This document shows, piece after piece, positions 53,541-63,365 of a DNA stretch of 64,000 bases. Under the pieces are notes generated by a model. It did no database searches. It was not told the origin of the DNA and was given only the letters and a program-made list of their open reading frames with translations. Made by a program: the position numbers and the translations under genes. Source of the DNA: Polynucleobacter sp. MWH-HuK1 (GTDB lineage Bacteria > Pseudomonadota > Gammaproteobacteria > Burkholderiales > Burkholderiaceae); assembly GCF_018881815.1 (NCBI RefSeq), contig NZ_JACVPP010000001.1, positions 1,621,654 through 1,685,653 on the forward strand, in the 5' to 3' direction. Within the stretch, counting starts at the first letter, position 1. Every line of letters starts with the position of its first letter.

Positions 53541-54158
53541 TCATTTTTTAGCAACAAGACCTAAGATTGCTGACATACCAGTGTGCCTTGGGCCTTCAGA
53601 AAGCTCTTTCTCATAACTGACCAGCTCAAGAATCCGAAACTCTTTAGCAAGACCTCTGATTAGCTCTTCTGTATAGAGGTGCTCAATTAAGCTTGGGCCG
53701 CCCGTCTTGTATTCCAACTGTTTTGGGGTGTAGCCTTGCAGAATAAAGATACCGCCGGGCTTGAGGGCCTCATATGTTTGCTTAAAGATTCTCTCTCGCA
53801 TTACTGGATCGGCAAATTGGATGAAGATACCAATAACTGCATCATAAGTATTGGCTTGCCATGTAAAGCTATCGGTATCTGAGAATGAATACTCAACCTC
53901 GACTTGATTGTCTTTAGCAAACTGCTTTGCTTTAGCTAGCGCAATATCAGACGCATCGAATCCAACAACTTGCATTCCTTGCTTTGCAAGCCAGACGCCA
54001 TTCCGGCCTTCGCCATCAGCGATGCATAGAACCTTATCTTTAGGCTTGAGGTACTTATTTGTCTTTTCAACAAGATATTCGTTTGGCTCTTTACCAAAAA
54101 TGAACTCTTCTTTATCGAAACGTTCATTCCAGAACTGGGTTGAATCAGCAAAACTCAT
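53541..54158 (-). CDS. Class I SAM-dependent methyltransferase
   Basis: 205 residues. Rossmann motif VLCIADGEGRNGVWLA near 43-58 and ASDIALAKAKQFA; resembles TehB/thiopurine-type methyltransferases that act on small molecules or metalloids. Substrate unknown. Between metZ and the Crp/Fnr gene. Confidence 0.82.
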   Translation of the reverse strand: MSFADSTQFWNERFDKEEFIFGKEPNEYLVEKTNKYLKPKDKVLCIADGEGRNGVWLAKQGMQVVGFDASDIALAKAKQFAKDNQVEVEYSFSDTDSFTWQANTYDAVIGIFIQFADPVMRERIFKQTYEALKPGGIFILQGYTPKQLEYKTGGPSLIEHLYTEELIRGLAKEFRILELVSYEKELSEGPRHTGMSAILGLVAKK

Positions 54159-54187
54159 ATTTTTAATCTTTCGATTGAGGGTGAGAC

Positions 54188-55396
54188 TTATTTCTTTAGG
54201 CCGCCAACCAAATCGTTCTTGAGATCATTGATATTCTCTAGTCCAACTGCAATACGCACTAAGCCATCCGTGATACCAGCAGCTTTCCTAGCTTCAGGTG
54301 ACACGCGGCAATGCGTTGTTGTTGCTGGATGGGTGATGGTTGTGCGCGTATCACCTAGATTTGCAGTGATCGAGCAAAGCTTAGTTTGGTTAATGAGTTT
54401 AAAGGCCGCCTTCTTACCGCCTTTCAGCGTGAAAGACAGAATCGCCCCACCCTCTTTTTGCTGGCGCTTAGCCAATGCATGTTGAGGATGTGACTTCAGG
54501 CCTGGATGGTAAACACGCTCAACACCAGGCTGCTTCTCTAACCATTGAGCCAAGGCAAGCGCATTCTGACTTTGTTGCTTCATGCGAAGCTCCAAAGTCT
54601 CCAAACCCTTTAGGAATACCCAAGCATTAAATGCAGACAGTGTTGGGCCTGCGGTACGAACATATGGGAATACTTTACCCATGATGAAGTCTTTGCTACC
54701 TACGATTGCACCACCAACTACTCTGCCTTGACCATCCAAGTACTTAGTAGCCGAATGAATCACGACATCAGCACCAAGCGCTAATGGTTTTTGTAATGCT
54801 GGCGTACAGAAACAGTTGTCTACAGCAAATAAAGCTTTTGCTTTCTTGGCAATCTTTGCAATTGCCTTGATGTCCGCAATCTCAGTCAGTGGATTAGAGG
54901 GCGTCTCCAAATAAAAGAGTTTTGTGTTTGGCTGAACAGCAGCTTGCCATGACTTGGCATCAGCCAAATCAACATAAGTCGTTGTAATACCAAAGCGACC
55001 CAAGATATTAGTGAACAATTGAATCGTTGCACCGAATACTGAACGCGAACATACAACGTGGTCACCTGCTTGCAAATGCGCCATCGCCATTGTCATGATG
55101 GCAGCCATTCCAGAGGCAGTGGCAATGCAAGCCTCACCTCCCTCCAGAGCAGCCAAGCGATCTTGGAACATGCTGACTGTTGGATTGGTAAAGCGGGAAT
55201 AGATAAACCCCTGATCAGCGTGAGCAAAACCATCAGCCGCTAATTCAGCGCTATCAAAGCAAAAGCTTGAAGTAAGGAACATTGCCTCGGAGTGTTCATG
55301 ATACTCAGCAGTTCGACGTGTGCCAGCACGGACCGCTAGAGTCTCTAGGGCCAGTTTAGAAAAATCAGGTTTTTTGCGGGTGGATTTGCTCTTCAT
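54188..55396 (-). CDS. metZ: O-succinylhomoserine sulfhydrylase
   Basis: 402 residues, PLP enzyme that makes homocysteine from O-succinylhomoserine and sulfide. The PLP lysine lies in HSATKYLDGQGRVVGG; FIYSRFTNPTVSMFQ and GEACIATASGMAAI are family motifs. Adjacent to purF, as in other Burkholderiales. It uses sulfide directly, linking the core genes to the sulfur island. Confidence 0.93.
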   Translation of the reverse strand: MKSKSTRKKPDFSKLALETLAVRAGTRRTAEYHEHSEAMFLTSSFCFDSAELAADGFAHADQGFIYSRFTNPTVSMFQDRLAALEGGEACIATASGMAAIMTMAMAHLQAGDHVVCSRSVFGATIQLFTNILGRFGITTTYVDLADAKSWQAAVQPNTKLFYLETPSNPLTEIADIKAIAKIAKKAKALFAVDNCFCTPALQKPLALGADVVIHSATKYLDGQGRVVGGAIVGSKDFIMGKVFPYVRTAGPTLSAFNAWVFLKGLETLELRMKQQSQNALALAQWLEKQPGVERVYHPGLKSHPQHALAKRQQKEGGAILSFTLKGGKKAAFKLINQTKLCSITANLGDTRTTITHPATTTHCRVSPEARKAAGITDGLVRIAVGLENINDLKNDLVGGLKK

Positions 55397-55423
55397 AATG
55401 CTATTTTGACACCGAATTGAGGA

Positions 55424-55443
55424 ATTGCCTCGTATGAGGCAAT
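55424..55443. repeat. Hairpin between metZ and purF
   Basis: ATTGCCTC pairs with GAGGCAAT around GTAT. No T-run follows on the minus strand, so it is an intercistronic stem rather than a clear terminator. Confidence 0.45.
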
Positions 55444-55456
55444 ATCCTGTCGCTTT

Positions 55457-56995
55457 TTAGTCTTCGGTAGCTAAATGCAGGTGAAGCTGAGAGCGAGCGA
55501 AGTCGCTCGAATCCTTTTGACGGTCAGCCTTAGCAGCTGAGGTATTTCTGGCTGCCTCTAAAGCATCCAAATAGGACTCGGTAATATCGCCTGTAATGTA
55601 ATTGCCATCAAAACAAGAAGCCTCGAAGTTCTGAATATTCGGATTGATATCTCTCACCGCCTGCTTCATATCCTCTACGCTCTGATAAATGAGTTGATCA
55701 GCGCCAATCATCTTGTTGATTTCTTCATCAGTGCGGCCATAAGCAACTAATTCACTACGTGTAGGCATATCAATGCCATAAACGTTCGGGAAACGCACTG
55801 GCGGCGCAGCAGAAGCAAAGATTACTTTTTTGGCGCCAGATTCGCGAGCCATCTGCACAATCTCAAAGGAAGTAGTACCGCGAACGATAGAGTCATCAAC
55901 AATTAGTACAGTTTTATCTTTAAACTCGATACGCATCGCATTGAGTTTTTGACGAACTGACTTCTTGCGAACAGCCTGTCCTGGCATGATGAAGGTACGA
56001 CCGATGTAACGGTTTTTAAAGAAGCCTTCGCGGTAATCAACGCCTAAGTTCTTAGCAACCTGCATTGCTGCTGGGCGACTAGAGTCCGGGATCGGCATCA
56101 CCACGTCAATTTCATCTACGTTGGTCTCTTTGCGAATCTTCTCGGCCAAGTAATCACCCATGCGCATACGCACGTTATAAACAGTGACACCATCAATAGT
56201 CGAGTCTGGACGAGCCATGTAGACATACTCAAAGATACAAGGCGTAAGCACTGCATTCGGTACACACTGACGTGAGTAGAAATTACCATCCAAATCAATA
56301 TAGATTGCTTCGCCAGGATTGACGTCACGCACAAATGTAAAGCCTAAACCTTCGAGAGCAACAGACTCGGAGGCAACCATCCACTCAGGGCCTTGAGGCG
56401 TATCAATTCGTCCAATACACAGAGGACGAATACCGTACTGATCACGGAAAGCCAACAAGCCATAGCCAGCAATTAATGACACAACCGCATATGAACCTTT
56501 AACACGACTAGTCACTCCAGTAACGGCGTTGAACATCGCGCCCTCATCAAGAGCTGCGCTATTGGTTTCTTTTTGCAATTCATCTGCCAATACGTTCAGC
56601 AATACTTCAGTATCAGAACTTGTATTGATATGACGGCGATCACGATATGCCATCTCAACACGCAAGCTTGGTGCATTTGTCAGATTGCCATTGTGCGCCA
56701 AGATGATGCCGTATGGTGCGCTGACATAAAAAGGTTGCGCCTCTTCTTCGCTGCTTGCTGAGCCGGCGGTTGGATAACGCACCTGACCAATGCCCGCATT
56801 ACCTACTAAGCTGCGCATATTGCGTGTTCTGAAAACATCTCGTACTAAGCCATTGGCTTTATGCATCGTGAACGAATTACCGTTCATCGTCGCAATACCT
56901 GCGGCATCTTGACCGCGATGTTGCAAAAGCAACAAGGCATCATAGAGAAGTTGATTTACTGGTGAGTGGGAAATAGTTCCGACGACGCCGCACAT
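55457..56995 (-). CDS. purF: Amidophosphoribosyltransferase
   Basis: 512 residues. Committed step of purine synthesis. Cys2 of MCGVVG is the glutaminase nucleophile; the PRPP-binding loop is VLIVDDSIVRGTTS near 365. Directly follows cvpA by 4 bases. Confidence 0.97.
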   Translation of the reverse strand: MCGVVGTISHSPVNQLLYDALLLLQHRGQDAAGIATMNGNSFTMHKANGLVRDVFRTRNMRSLVGNAGIGQVRYPTAGSASSEEEAQPFYVSAPYGIILAHNGNLTNAPSLRVEMAYRDRRHINTSSDTEVLLNVLADELQKETNSAALDEGAMFNAVTGVTSRVKGSYAVVSLIAGYGLLAFRDQYGIRPLCIGRIDTPQGPEWMVASESVALEGLGFTFVRDVNPGEAIYIDLDGNFYSRQCVPNAVLTPCIFEYVYMARPDSTIDGVTVYNVRMRMGDYLAEKIRKETNVDEIDVVMPIPDSSRPAAMQVAKNLGVDYREGFFKNRYIGRTFIMPGQAVRKKSVRQKLNAMRIEFKDKTVLIVDDSIVRGTTSFEIVQMARESGAKKVIFASAAPPVRFPNVYGIDMPTRSELVAYGRTDEEINKMIGADQLIYQSVEDMKQAVRDINPNIQNFEASCFDGNYITGDITESYLDALEAARNTSAAKADRQKDSSDFARSQLHLHLATED

Positions 56996-56999
56996 ATCT

Positions 57000-57566
57000 C
57001 TAGATTCCTATTGTTAATTTAGGAGTAATGGTAGGGGTTACTTTAGGCATGGCATCACCTAATTGCTTTGCCCAGTCAGTTGGGAGCCAACCTTTAATTA
57101 AACCGGTTGCCATATCAATTGCTGGTCTGGTAATGGCATTCTTCCAGGCCATGCTTTGCGGAATAGGAGTAAGCGCAGCCAAGGTAGCAAGCACAACAAC
57201 GATCAAGCCACCACGAATCACGCCAAATATCAAACCCAAGAAGCGGTCAGTCAAGCTCAAGCCAACTGAAAGAATAATTCTTTGCACTACCCCACCAAAC
57301 AAGCCGCAGATGATGAGGGTCAATATAAACAGAATGATGAAGCTCACACCTAAACTGAGCAACTCATCCAAATGAAACGTAGAGAGCCATTCAGTAGAAA
57401 GGTAATTACTGTAGTGATAAGCAACCCAAGCCGCAGCAAACCAAGAGGCTAAAGCAAGCACCTCTTTAAATAAGCCACGCGAGATGCCGACCAAAGCTGA
57501 TACCAGGAGCACAACTAGGGTGAAGTAATCCACCGATGTTAGCTTGAGGGTGGATAAGTATTCCAT
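57000..57566 (-). CDS. cvpA: CvpA family membrane protein
   Basis: 188 residues, four hydrophobic segments (TLVVLLVSALVGISRGLFKE at the start). Same order (cvpA-purF) as in Escherichia coli, where it is required for colicin V production. Its ATG shares one base with the preceding SPOR gene stop (TAATG). Confidence 0.92.
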   Translation of the reverse strand: MEYLSTLKLTSVDYFTLVVLLVSALVGISRGLFKEVLALASWFAAAWVAYHYSNYLSTEWLSTFHLDELLSLGVSFIILFILTLIICGLFGGVVQRIILSVGLSLTDRFLGLIFGVIRGGLIVVVLATLAALTPIPQSMAWKNAITRPAIDMATGLIKGWLPTDWAKQLGDAMPKVTPTITPKLTIGI

Positions 57567-58369
57567 TACTGTTTACCGGATTCGACGAGTCTTGGTGACA
57601 GACCCATCGCCTTAATTTTCTTTTCGGCTGCTTCGGCGGCTTCTTTATCAGTGTATGGTCCTGCGCGCAATACATACAACTTAGTCCCATCAGTACCAGT
57701 CTTATTTAAGACATAGTTCGGAATCTTTTGATCTTTCAATTTTGCAATCCAGCCTTTGGCGCGCTCCTCCGATGCAAAGGCGCCAATCTGAATAACGTAC
57801 TTACCTGAACCATTTGAGGTGGCAGGCTTGCTTGTGTCATCTGTTTTAGATTTATCTACCTTGGGGGCGCTGGCAGCAACCACCTCTTCGCCGGCCACCA
57901 AACCTAAAGCGCCAGATTTATTTGCAGTGGGAACTGCTGGTTTAACTTCGACCTTGGTGTCCGGTTTTACTTCTGACTTTACCTCAGGCGCAGGTACAAC
58001 TTTGGGCATATCTTTAGCGACCTGAGCAGGTACCTCTACTTTTGGGTTTTCTTCAGACTTGGTCTCGGTACCTGGGATAGGCAAGCTGGTTACGATATTT
58101 ACAGCGATATCGTTTGGGGCCAACTTTGGCTTGCTATCCAAAATACGAGGCAGACCAACCACTGCAATTAGGACCAATACTGCTGCGCCTATAAGACGAT
58201 GACGCGCTCTTTGCTGTTCTGGATCTTCGGTTAGGGCCAACTCTTCAGCTTCTGCCGCACGCTGAAAACTACGCGGTGCCGCTCTTGTGGCGGTGCGACC
58301 ACCCCTTGAATCAAATTCAAGTTCATCAGACTGGGGTTTTCGCTTAAAAAAGCTTGATAAACGAATCAT
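57566..58369 (-). CDS. SPOR-domain protein (DedD-like)
   Basis: 267 residues. One membrane segment at about 60-75 (LIGAAVLVLIAVVGL), a Pro/Lys/Val-rich linker and a C-terminal SPOR domain (YVIQIGAFASEERAKGWIAKL ... VLRAGPYTDKEAAE in parts) that binds denuded septal peptidoglycan. Equivalent to dedD between folC and cvpA. Confidence 0.9.
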   Translation of the reverse strand: MIRLSSFFKRKPQSDELEFDSRGGRTATRAAPRSFQRAAEAEELALTEDPEQQRARHRLIGAAVLVLIAVVGLPRILDSKPKLAPNDIAVNIVTSLPIPGTETKSEENPKVEVPAQVAKDMPKVVPAPEVKSEVKPDTKVEVKPAVPTANKSGALGLVAGEEVVAASAPKVDKSKTDDTSKPATSNGSGKYVIQIGAFASEERAKGWIAKLKDQKIPNYVLNKTGTDGTKLYVLRAGPYTDKEAAEAAEKKIKAMGLSPRLVESGKQ

Positions 58370-58372
58370 GGA

Positions 58373-59698
58373 TCAGTGGGCCTGGTTGTTTCGGTAAGTC
58401 ATTACGCCTGCAACGGTATAGAAGGATCCGAAGGTGACAATTCTATCACCCTCACCAGCCTGAGATAGCGCTTTTTGATACGCTAAAGCGGGATTTTCAA
58501 AGATTTCGATACCGCCATCCGACCCATTTTTAGGCTTTACACCCATACTTTCAAGCTTCTGAGCAAGGAACTGCCCTGAAGCCGCCCTAGCTGTTGGTAA
58601 ATCTGTACAAAACCAGAAATCTACGATATTCAGAAGGGGTTTAATGACCCCTTCGATATCTTTGTCAGCCATTGCCCCAAAAATGGCATAGGTATATGGG
58701 TGATATCCCATCTTATCCAAACCCTGAGCTAAGGTAGCTGCAGCATGGGGGTTGTGAGCCACATCCAAAACGACTGTGGGCTGCCCAGGAAGGACTTGAA
58801 AGCGACCAGGCAGCTCCACTAAGGCAAAGCCATTGCGGATGTCCTGAGCACTTACAGGCAAACGTTGATGTAGTGCCATTAAGGCAGCAATTACAGCCGA
58901 TGCGTTGAGAATCTGATTGGCACCACGCAGCGCTGGATAACCAAGGCCACTAAAGCGCTTATTACGCCCTGCCCAACCCCACTGCTGCTTATCACCCTGG
59001 AAGTTGTAATCACGGCCCTGCAACCAAAGATCACAACCTAGCTTTTCAGCATGATCGATGAGTGTTTGTGGTGGTACGGGGTCACCACATACAGCAATAT
59101 GACCTGGACGGAATATACCCGCTTTCTCTAAACCAATCGCTTCGCGTGTACCGCCTAAGAAATCCGCATGATCAATATCAACACTAGTCACGATGGCGCA
59201 ATCGGCATCAACAATATTGACTGCATCTAAACGTCCGCCCATGCCAACTTCCAATACAACGGCATCTAGATTCGATTTAGAAAACAGATGCATGATGGCC
59301 AAAGTCGTGAACTCAAAATAGGTCAGAGTTGGAGCATCAACTAAACTAACTCGTGCTTTTTCTACAGCAGCAAAATGCTCAAGCAAGATATTGTCTTTGA
59401 CATCCTCGCCACCGATACGAGCACGCTCATTAAATTGCAGTAAGTGCGGTGAAGTATGGCAACCAACGCGATAACCGGAAGCCAGCAGAATACTTTCCAA
59501 GAAAGCACAAGTAGATCCTTTGCCATTGGTGCCAGCAACAGTAATCACTGGGCAATCAAAATGCAAATCCAATGCGGTCTTCACACGATTGATGCGCTCA
59601 AGCCCCATGTCGATGCCGACAGGGTGAGCAGTTTCGAGGTGGCTAAGCCAAGCCTCTAGGCTAGAAAATAAAATGGGGGCTTGGTGTGCTGAGCTCAA
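58373..59698 (-). CDS. folC: Folylpolyglutamate/dihydrofolate synthase
   Basis: 441 residues, Mur-ligase-like. ATP-binding loop TVAGTNGKGSTCAFLE near 53 and VVLEVGMGGRLDAVN. Adds glutamate to folates. Precedes the SPOR gene by 3 bases. Confidence 0.94.
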   Translation of the reverse strand: MSSAHQAPILFSSLEAWLSHLETAHPVGIDMGLERINRVKTALDLHFDCPVITVAGTNGKGSTCAFLESILLASGYRVGCHTSPHLLQFNERARIGGEDVKDNILLEHFAAVEKARVSLVDAPTLTYFEFTTLAIMHLFSKSNLDAVVLEVGMGGRLDAVNIVDADCAIVTSVDIDHADFLGGTREAIGLEKAGIFRPGHIAVCGDPVPPQTLIDHAEKLGCDLWLQGRDYNFQGDKQQWGWAGRNKRFSGLGYPALRGANQILNASAVIAALMALHQRLPVSAQDIRNGFALVELPGRFQVLPGQPTVVLDVAHNPHAAATLAQGLDKMGYHPYTYAIFGAMADKDIEGVIKPLLNIVDFWFCTDLPTARAASGQFLAQKLESMGVKPKNGSDGGIEIFENPALAYQKALSQAGEGDRIVTFGSFYTVAGVMTYRNNQAH

Positions 59699-59702
59699 GC
59701 GC

Positions 59703-60590
59703 TTAAACGGCGGCGCTACCCGCTATTGCAGGCTCAGGAAGTTTTTGCAGCAAAGCAAGCAAACGGGCAATTTCACCGCGCATCTGACGACGATCAACAA
59801 TCATGTCAATACCACCCTTTTGCAGCAAGAATTCTGAACGCTGGAATCCCTCTGGCAATTTCTCACGCACAGTTTGCTCAATCACACGAGGACCAGCAAA
59901 ACCAATCAAGGCTTTAGGCTCAGCCATCACAACATCACCCATAAAGGCAAAGCTCGCAGAGATGCCACCCATGGTTGGATCTGTAAGAACGCTGATGTAT
60001 GGCAAGCCTTTTTTAGCCAACAATGTCAACATAGAGTTGGTCTTAGCCATTTGAAATAGAGATAACAAACTCTCTTGCATACGTGCGCCGCCAGTGGCAG
60101 TTACACAAATAAATGCACACTTCTTATTAATCGCTTCTTGTACACCGCGGGCAAAACGCTCTCCAACTACAGAACCCATTGAGCCGCCCATGTACTGGAA
60201 TTCAAAACATGCAGCAACTACAGGAATCGTTTCAATCTTGCCGCCCATCACAATCAGAGCCTCAGACTCACCAGAAGCATCGTTTGCTTCTTTAATGCGA
60301 TCTGGATATTTTTTGGAGTCTTTAAACTTCAGTGGATCAGTTGGATAAATATCGGCACCAATTTCATAGCGACCTTTTTCATCTAAAAGACTATCTAAGC
60401 GTAGACGTGCACCGATGCGCATGTGGTGACTGCATTTCGGACAAACTGATAAATTAGCTTCGATATCAGTGCTGTAAAGAACGGTTTCGCAACCAGGGCA
60501 CTTAACCCACAATCCCTCAGGAACTGACTTGCGATTCGCAGGATCAGTGTGTTGAATTTGGGGTGGGAGTAATTTATCTATCCAGCTCAT
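59703..60590 (-). CDS. accD: Acetyl-CoA carboxylase carboxyltransferase subunit beta
   Basis: 295 residues. N-terminal zinc finger ([10 protein letters not shown] ... VCPKCSHHM) and crotonase-like core [19 protein letters not shown]. Forms the carboxyltransferase with AccA. Same accD-folC order as in other Proteobacteria; 4 bases separate it from folC. Confidence 0.96.
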   Translation of the reverse strand: MSWIDKLLPPQIQHTDPANRKSVPEGLWVKCPGCETVLYSTDIEANLSVCPKCSHHMRIGARLRLDSLLDEKGRYEIGADIYPTDPLKFKDSKKYPDRIKEANDASGESEALIVMGGKIETIPVVAACFEFQYMGGSMGSVVGERFARGVQEAINKKCAFICVTATGGARMQESLLSLFQMAKTNSMLTLLAKKGLPYISVLTDPTMGGISASFAFMGDVVMAEPKALIGFAGPRVIEQTVREKLPEGFQRSEFLLQKGGIDMIVDRRQMRGEIARLLALLQKLPEPAIAGSAAV

Positions 60591-60596
60591 TAGTTT

Positions 60597-61394
60597 TTAA
60601 CTATCCAATGCGTCGCGAATCTCACGAATGAAGGTTTCCAGTGATTGTACCGCCTGGCCAGGGGGTGCATCCTCTAAAAGGCGAATAATTCGACTGCCAA
60701 TCACCACGGCATCAGCACTAGCCGACACAGCTTTGGCGCTAGCGGCATCGCTAATTCCGAAGCCTACAGCGATTGGAATATCGGTTTCTTCGCGGATTTT
60801 CGGGATGATGCTTGCTACGTCCTGGGTATTGAGGTGCGACGCCCCTGTAACACCGCGCATAGAAACGTAATAGATATAACCAGAAGCTATTTTGGCAGCC
60901 TCTTTAATACGCTCATGGGATGAAGTAGGTGCCAATAAGAAAATCGGGTCAATGCCAGCAATGCGCATACGAGCAGCAAAATCAACGCACTCTTCTGGTG
61001 GGTAATCAACCACTAGAACACCATCAACGCCAGCAGCTTTTGCTTCAGTCGCAAAACGCTCTGCCCCCATTTGCTCAACTGGATTTGCGTAACCCATCAA
61101 CACTACCGGTGTATTGGCGTCTTTCTTACGAAACTCTTTCACCATCTCTAAGCAACTATGCAAAGTGACACCATGCGTTAATGCACGCTCTGATGATCTT
61201 TGAATAACAGGGCCATCAGCCATTGGATCTGAAAATGGCACACCTAACTCAATCACGCTTGAACCACCGCGTACTAATGCATGCATGAGTTCAACAGTTT
61301 GCTTAGGGTCTGGATCGCCAGCAGTAATAAAAGGAATTAATCCTTTTTTACCCGTTGCTTTTAGATCCTTAAAGAGCGCAGTAATTTTTGACAT
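60597..61394 (-). CDS. trpA: Tryptophan synthase alpha subunit
   Basis: 265 residues, TIM barrel. Catalytic Glu in [17 protein letters not shown] near 45-61; [11 protein letters not shown] carries the catalytic Asp. Forms alpha2-beta2 with TrpB. Confidence 0.96.
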   Translation of the reverse strand: MSKITALFKDLKATGKKGLIPFITAGDPDPKQTVELMHALVRGGSSVIELGVPFSDPMADGPVIQRSSERALTHGVTLHSCLEMVKEFRKKDANTPVVLMGYANPVEQMGAERFATEAKAAGVDGVLVVDYPPEECVDFAARMRIAGIDPIFLLAPTSSHERIKEAAKIASGYIYYVSMRGVTGASHLNTQDVASIIPKIREETDIPIAVGFGISDAASAKAVSASADAVVIGSRIIRLLEDAPPGQAVQSLETFIREIRDALDS

Positions 61395-61428
61395 AGCTAT
61401 TTTATTTTTCTATTTTTGTTTTTTCTTT

Positions 61429-62622
61429 TTAGCCTTCGGAGCCAGTTGCCTGAGCAACGGTATGCATATCTTTATCACCACGACCAGATAGGTTCACCAA
61501 GATCGTTTTGTCTTTTGGCAAAGTCTTAGCCAGCTTGCAGGCATAAGCTATAGCGTGGGAGGACTCAAGCGCAGGAATGATGCCTTCAATACGGCAACAG
61601 TCATGGAATGCTTGCAATGCTTCTTCGTCAGTAATTGCCACATAGTCTGCGCGACCAGAATCTTTTAACCAAGCGTGCTCAGGACCTACTCCTGGGTAGT
61701 CCATGCCAGCAGATACGGAATGGGTTTCAGAAATCTGACCATTTTCATCTTGCAATAAATAAGTGCGATTACCATGCAATACACCTGGCTTACCTACGCA
61801 TAGCGCTGCAGAATGCAAGCCACTACCTAAACCATGACCCGCTGCCTCAACACCAACCAGCTTTACTTCTGGGTAATCAATATAAGGGTAGAAAATACCC
61901 ATCGCATTTGAGCCACCGCCAACACAAGCAAGAACGAAGTCTGGTTGACGACCAGTCATCTCTGGCATTTGCACTTTGCACTCTTCACCAATCACGCTTT
62001 GGAAATCTCTCACCATCATTGGATAAGGATGTGGTCCTGCAACAGTTCCAATTATGTAGAAAGTGTTGTCTACGTTAGTCACCCAATCGCGCATTGCTTC
62101 GTTAAGCGCATCTTTTAAAGTCTTAGTACCGGATTCCACTGGAACGACTTTGGCGCCGAGCAACTTCATGCGAAATACGTTTTGCGCTTGGCGCGCTACG
62201 TCAACAGAACCTTGATATACCGTGCAGTCCAAGCCAAAGCGGGCGCAGATAGTGGCCGTGGCAACGCCATGCTGCCCTGCTCCAGTCTCAGCAATGATGC
62301 GGGGCTTACCCATACGCTTAGCCAACATCGCCTGGCCAATCACGTTATTAATCTTGTGCGCACCAGTGTGATTTAAATCTTCACGCTTAAGATAGATCTG
62401 CGCGCCACCGAGCATTTCACTCCAACGCTTAGCGTGATATACCGGCGATGGTCTGCCTACAAAGTGCTTGAGTTCGTAATGAAACTCTTCAATAAAATCT
62501 GGATCGTTTTGATATTTTGCATAGGCTTCCTTGAGCTCATCCAATGCATACATCAATGTCTCAGAAACAAATACGCCACCATAGGGACCAAAGTGTCCTC
62601 GTGCATCTGGCTTATCGTACAT
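61429..62622 (-). CDS. trpB: Tryptophan synthase beta subunit
   Basis: 397 residues. PLP lysine in [16 protein letters not shown] near 83; GGGSNAMG phosphate loop near 228. Converts indole and serine to tryptophan. Upstream of trpA by 34 bases. Confidence 0.97.
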   Translation of the reverse strand: MYDKPDARGHFGPYGGVFVSETLMYALDELKEAYAKYQNDPDFIEEFHYELKHFVGRPSPVYHAKRWSEMLGGAQIYLKREDLNHTGAHKINNVIGQAMLAKRMGKPRIIAETGAGQHGVATATICARFGLDCTVYQGSVDVARQAQNVFRMKLLGAKVVPVESGTKTLKDALNEAMRDWVTNVDNTFYIIGTVAGPHPYPMMVRDFQSVIGEECKVQMPEMTGRQPDFVLACVGGGSNAMGIFYPYIDYPEVKLVGVEAAGHGLGSGLHSAALCVGKPGVLHGNRTYLLQDENGQISETHSVSAGMDYPGVGPEHAWLKDSGRADYVAITDEEALQAFHDCCRIEGIIPALESSHAIAYACKLAKTLPKDKTILVNLSGRGDKDMHTVAQATGSEG

Positions 62623-62652
62623 AACTACCTCTTTTGATTTATTTACAGCAAA

Positions 62653-63330
62653 TTATTGGGATGATGGTTTCGCATCTGCTGCGCGTACTGCTTGAATAAA
62701 TTGAGCCATGAGCGCAGGATCTTTGACACCCCTGCTGATTTCTACGCCACTGCTGACGTCAACTGCGCAAGGATGCAGGCGTGCAATCGCCTCGCCCACG
62801 TTGTGCGCGTTCAATCCACCACTCAAAACGACCCGAGGCGCGTTTTCGCTTGCCCATGTCTCCGGTATTCCCTGCCAATCAAAAGGAACGCCTCCGCCCC
62901 CATACCCCTCAACGAGGGCATCCAGCAGAAAAGCGTTTGCATGGCCATATTGTAGGGAAAAATCATCAAATGCAAAGCCTGTTCCTACTCGGGCAGCCTT
63001 CATCCAGGGCTCGCCTGCAGCAAGCTGGGCGCAGCGCTCAGGGGTCTCATCCCCATGAAACTGCCATAATGTGATTGAGGCATTAGCTCGAATAGCTGCA
63101 AATTGCTCATCTGTAGCGTTTACAACCAATCCAACGGCATCCACCCCTGCTGGAAGCCTAGAAATGAGCTGGGCGGCGATATTGGGGCTTACAGCCCGAA
63201 CACTTGGAGGGTAAAAAACGAAGCCAACTGCATCCACACCTGCGGCAACGGCTGCATCAATATCAGCAGATGTCTTTAAACCGCAGATTTTGACCCTGGT
63301 TCGGCCGGGAGAATATGTCAGTAAACCCAT
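62653..63330 (-). CDS. trpF: Phosphoribosylanthranilate isomerase
   Basis: About 225 residues, TIM barrel. TRVKICGLKTSADI holds the catalytic Cys near the start; VVLSGGLNAHNVGEAI and AVDVSSGVE are phosphate-binding. ATG 63330 is chosen since earlier in-frame codons overlap truA; its ribosome site is weak, so coupling to truA is possible. Followed by trpB. Confidence 0.93.
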   Translation of the reverse strand: MGLLTYSPGRTRVKICGLKTSADIDAAVAAGVDAVGFVFYPPSVRAVSPNIAAQLISRLPAGVDAVGLVVNATDEQFAAIRANASITLWQFHGDETPERCAQLAAGEPWMKAARVGTGFAFDDFSLQYGHANAFLLDALVEGYGGGGVPFDWQGIPETWASENAPRVVLSGGLNAHNVGEAIARLHPCAVDVSSGVEISRGVKDPALMAQFIQAVRAADAKPSSQ

Positions 63331-63365
63331 AAATGAATGATAAGGCCTGGGGCCTATTATTTCCC

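Noticed and set aside
63343..63355. AGGCC-TGG-GGCCT stem before trpF as an attenuator
   Set aside because: It lies within the truA coding end region and has no T-run or leader peptide; too short to claim.
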